The translations under genes and the position numbers were made by a program. From Cristatella mucedo (taxonomy: Eukaryota; Bryozoa; Phylactolaemata; Cristatellidae), in contig WPIO01000085.1 in assembly GCA_009760855.2 (NCBI GenBank), positions 648,501 through 712,500 of the forward strand: a stretch of DNA of 64,000 nt, given 5' to 3'. The stretch's first letter is position 1. Every line of letters begins with the position of its first letter. A model generated the notes under the pieces. The model worked only from the letters and a program-made list of their open reading frames with translations. It made no database searches and was not told where the DNA came from. This document shows positions 60,664 through 64,000 of this stretch, piece after piece.

Positions 60664-62979
60664 CCAATTGAAATCGCCGGTTGTGCTCTGCTTATAAAAA
60701 GTTGTTTGCCCGTGTTCGTGGTGCAACCATTCGGAGTTATCCCTGTTACTGAGGAGTTGACTCCACTAAACTGTGATGGCTGCACTGGGAGCTGCTATAT
60801 TCTCAGTCAAGCTCCTGCTGCACGGCCTGTGACTGCCCCAATTGTAGCACTGATAAGAGTACCTGATCTTACGCCCTGATCACACCCCTTGATCGTACCC
60901 TCGGATCGTACCCCTTGATCTCGCGATTGTCGGACTTCTGTTCACGCACAGACTATATTTTGGTACAAGTGCTCACCTTGAGTAGTTAACAGCGACAGGC
61001 TCGATTATTTTACTTTACTCAGTCATTCTACTTGAATCAACGGTTTTACTTTACTCAATGAACTACGAGCGCCAACATTCCAAAACCAGTACAGTCGCCT
61101 GCTTCGATTACTGGCATTGTTGTTCATTCACGAAACTCTATTCGAAGACAAGTGTAATTTTTTAATTTTTAATCCACGTTTAGCAGACCGATTGGATTCG
61201 TGAGAAACGCGATTTCACTGCAAAAAAAAGCTTCGCTCTCTCGGGTCAAGGTTCCAGGAATCCTCATCAGAGACCTTGACTCGAGAGAACCAATGAGAGG
61301 AACCGAGTTGGATTCAATCGAGTTCAACACGCGATTGCCTGCCCCTGCTGTGGGGCAAGGATTTAGCAGGGCTTCTCCCCGTAGGTTAAGCATCTGCCGC
61401 CATCGTTGATGTCAAGGTCAGTTGATGTCAAGACATCGTTGATGTCAAGGCCAGTGTGCTGAGATCGACTTTGGTGGGGGTGAGGGTGAGTTGTCTTGCG
61501 AGCAGCGACGTAAGTTGCTCTGCCGGTGGCAGGAGGCCGACAAAACGGAAGTTGAAAAGAGCGAAGCTCACGAATTGACTCGCTTCGACCCATCGCTCTG
61601 CCGTGCTCTTCTCGTTGCTCTGAGCAAAGTATCGGCCTTGCACGGAGCGCCGTGCAAGGCCGCTCGAGTCCGATGAAAGAGAGTCGATTTGTCGATTGGA
61701 ATTTTCACGTCTTAGTCATCCAAACGACCGACTTCAAACAGGAAACTAGTCGCATAAAGAGCGGCGACGGAATACCGCAAAATACGTCATGTCGAGACGT
61801 CCTGCTGAAGCCTCGGCACCCAATCAGCAGTTGAGGCCACACTCGTCTCGGCTCGAGTGCTAGCGAGGCCAGACGGCGAGTGAGTTCATCTCTGTAGTCC
61901 ACCGGCTACACGATGACGTCATGCGTCGCCAATGTCTCCGTCGAGCCTCTCACTAGAGAGCGAGAAATGGGAGCGGACGGAGCGACGTCACGTGACCACG
62001 TCGCGTGACGGTGCGAGCGCCCTCGTCCAAAAACAAAGAGCTGTAGGGCTACTAATCAACGGAACCACAGCAGGGGAAAGATCCTGCTGAGCTACGCGGC
62101 GTCATCTCTAAGTCACGCGACGTCCGCCTCCCTAGTCTTGAGCCGGCTGTCTTCGTTCAGTCGTCGCCCGACCGACGTCGCCAAGGCGGCATAATCACTT
62201 GCTCCTTCACATCGACTCTGCAGGTTGAAACACATTCAGTGGTGAGCGCTGTGGCTCATCTTTCACTTGCCGCCCCCCCCCCCCGGGGTCGACGTTGTTT
62301 CGCACCCTTCACCTGCTCCAGAGGGGTTGGCGTTGTTACGCACGCGTCGCCGCTCCCGAAAGGCGATGCACTCGCTCAGGACGCATCGGGTGCAGGAAAC
62401 CCAGAAGCCTCGAGATTCTCGGGAGTTCCCGGGAGGTGACGCTGACTCGGTCGCAGATTTCGCGATAAATGGACGCTTCGTGCGTCGGTCACAGGAGGTC
62501 GCTGGAGCCCGCCGATCCGTCGCTGTGGAAGGAATTGCTGTCACCGGCCACATCGGGCATAGGGAACCCACAGCCTCGAGATTCTCGAAGATTCTCGGAG
62601 CCTTGAGAGCGCATCTTGTTTCGCAGCTGAGTAGCGCCGATTCGGGTGCCACAGCCGAGGCCCATTTCCTCGAGAGCGTTGCTGGACTCGTTGTTGTCCC
62701 GCATTTTTCTAGCGATTTCTAGCGACTTCCTATGCATTCCTGAAACGGAGATGTGTACGCTATGTGCTAACTAATCGTGACGGACATAAGAACAGCACAC
62801 TCGGCAATGCCGAGCAGTTGCTGCGAATTTAAGAGCTCCTAACAAGTCTAATTTCGTTATTTCCCTCGTCTGGTCAAGAAAAGTGGGTAAAACTTAACAA
62901 GTTTAGCGTGAGCGATAAAACGTGCTTCACGGTACGCCAGGTTGCAGCGCACACTGAGACTGCTGTATTACTAGCACTG

Positions 62980-63100
62980 ACCGAGGTCGAGGTGAATGTA
63001 ATGTATGGCCAAGTTCATAGGCTCGAGTCCCCTGACGTATGTGACGTCTGAATAGAGATTAAGTTCTCTTGTGACGCGATACAAGTGAATTGTGTATTTA
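62980..63100 (+). mobile_element. SINE family 1, divergent copy
   Basis: The head is eroded, but GGCTCGAGTCCCCTGACGTA, then GAATAGAGATTAAGTTCTCT, then ATACAAGTGAATTGTG are clear. Confidence 0.8.
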
Positions 63101-63304
63101 TTTTGATTTGTTTACTTAGTTACCAGCAGTTGCCTCGTCAATGAATCGAACGCTTATTGAAATCTTATTCAAAAAAGTATATTCCTAGTCGCTGGGCAGA
63201 TTGAAAGAGAGTACAAACAGGAAGTAAATAATAAATAAAAGGAAAAAAGTGGCTCGTTGTGCAGCGTTGACAGGGGTAGAAAGAAATACAAAGGAAAGCG
63301 GCTC

Positions 63305-63598
63305 CTAGTCAGCAGCCTCATGCCAACTGCAGCGGCAGGAGAGCGCCAGTGGCCGTAACCCTGATTGCAGCGGGCTAGTAAAAAGAAAACTGCGGCCACC
63401 ATTACCGAGAAGCCATGGTGCGTGCGACTTCTCGACGTCGCCGTCCTCGTCGGCTGCAGCAGACTTGACAATGGTTTCCGGCAGAGGCAGGGCGTGCCTC
63501 ACCATCGCTCCGTAAAGTCCGTACTCGGCCATTATGCTGCTCGCGCCCCAGGTCTTCTCCGTTTTCCGCCATTTTGCTCGCCGGTTTTGAAACCAGAC
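63305..63598 (-). CDS. Vsx/Chx10-type homeobox gene, 3' exon (partial gene)
   Basis: On the minus strand, after an acceptor (CCGATATAG), the exon opens with [18 protein letters not shown], the recognition helix of a Q50 paired-like homeodomain (from position 47). It goes on with [28 protein letters not shown] and HAPWLLG, the CVC domain found only in the Vsx1/Vsx2/ceh-10 group of transcription factors. These proteins act in the nucleus in photoreceptor, bipolar and interneuron development. The intron falls between homeodomain residues 46 and 47, a position common in paired-class genes. The frame stays open to TAG at 63305, but a possible donor (G|GTAATG, 63406/63405) after WLLG would end the exon earlier. 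The first part of the homeodomain lies outside the window. Confidence 0.9.
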   Translation of the reverse strand, partial: VWFQNRRAKWRKTEKTWGASSIMAEYGLYGAMVRHALPLPETIVKSAAADEDGDVEKSHAPWLLGNGGRSFLFTSPLQSGLRPLALSCRCSWHEAAD

Positions 63599-63640
63599 CT
63601 ATATCGGAATGCAGCAGCCGTGAGCGATGCGCTTCTTTGC

Positions 63641-63812
63641 CGCCGAGTCTCGCCTCTGCATCATTAGTCTCGTCAGGTCTCGCCGAGTCTCGCCTCTGCA
63701 TCATTAGTCTCGTCAGGTCTCGCCGAGTCTCGCCTCTGCATCATTAGTCTCGTCAGGTCTCGCCGAGTCTCGCCTCTGCATCATTAGTCTCGTCAGGTCT
63801 CGCCGAGTCTCG
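63641..63812. repeat. Perfect 40-base tandem repeat
   Basis: Four identical 40-base units (starting CGCCGAGTCTCGCCTCTGCA) at 63641, 63681, 63721 and 63761, plus a 12-base partial copy. It lies in the intron of the Vsx-type gene. Confidence 0.97.
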
Positions 63813-63876
63813 GCATCGTCACGGATCGCAAGCAGAAGCTGCCGGACAATTCGACGCGATACGAAAGCGATGAAAA

Positions 63877-63908
63877 GCTTCGAGAAGCTTCGAGAAGCTT
63901 CGAGAAGC
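63877..63908. repeat. Short tandem CGAGAAGCTT repeat
   Basis: Three 10-base units of CGAGAAGCTT (the last ends in C), preceded by AAGCTT. The unit can pair with itself as AAGCTT is palindromic. Confidence 0.9.
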
Positions 63909-64000
63909 AAGGCGGCCAAGGCTGGAAACCGCAGCAGGCTCTGCCGCTCCAGCAGATCTGGTGGCAGTGGACGGAGTGGATTGGCCAAGTCAGGCACATC

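Larger units (their letters stand above)
59505..63304. other. Spacer between TDP1 and the Vsx-type gene
   Basis: No gene recognised. An AATAAA at 60403-60408 is the first clear polyadenylation signal after the TDP1 stop, about 900 bases downstream, and is a candidate only. There is a TA array, a hairpin, a SINE and some short direct repeats (for example TTGATGTCAAGGTCAG-like units at 61407-61455, and CAGCCTCGAGATTCTCG-like words at 62408 and 62570). Confidence 0.5.

Noticed and set aside
63641-63812. CRISPR-like array
   Set aside because: The 40-base units are contiguous, with no unique spacers, in a eukaryotic intron.

Overview
The window is nuclear DNA of an invertebrate animal; the phylum cannot be told from the sequence alone. 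Reasons: two genes split into many small GT-AG exons in consistent phase, long dinucleotide arrays, tRNA-derived SINEs, L2/CR1-like LINE pieces, and three animal gene families (talin, TDP1, and a CVC-class homeobox gene). Exons are GC-rich; introns and spacers are repeat-rich and partly AT-rich.

Layout. 1-4160 is upstream spacer with simple repeats and SINE pieces. 4161-43062 (+) is a complete talin gene of 42 inferred exons. I can read 41 of them (2,561 codons before the stop). One short exon in rod bundle R12, about 38 codons in vertebrate talin, is damaged or absent at 35.1-35.7 kb, inside sequence of abnormal composition. 43063-49436 is spacer holding a 3' fragment of LINE family A (44.2-45.1 kb) and a longer minus-strand LINE family B copy (46.3-48.9 kb). 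49437-59504 (+) is a complete TDP1 gene of 15 exons (631 aa) with both HKD catalytic motifs. It also carries an N-terminal PBZ zinc finger that human TDP1 lacks. 59505-63304 is spacer. 63305-63598 (-) is the exon of a Vsx/Chx10-type homeobox gene that carries the end of the homeodomain and the CVC domain; the rest of that gene lies beyond the right edge.

The three genes do not form a pathway. Talin links integrins to actin at adhesions. TDP1 removes topoisomerase I peptides from DNA 3' ends. The Vsx-type protein is a transcription factor. The most interesting points are the PBZ-TDP1 fusion, the corrupted and duplicated start of the missing talin exon, three GC-AG introns fixed by reading phase, SINEs that share their 3' tail with the resident LINE family, and CTG runs just downstream of donor sites in four introns.
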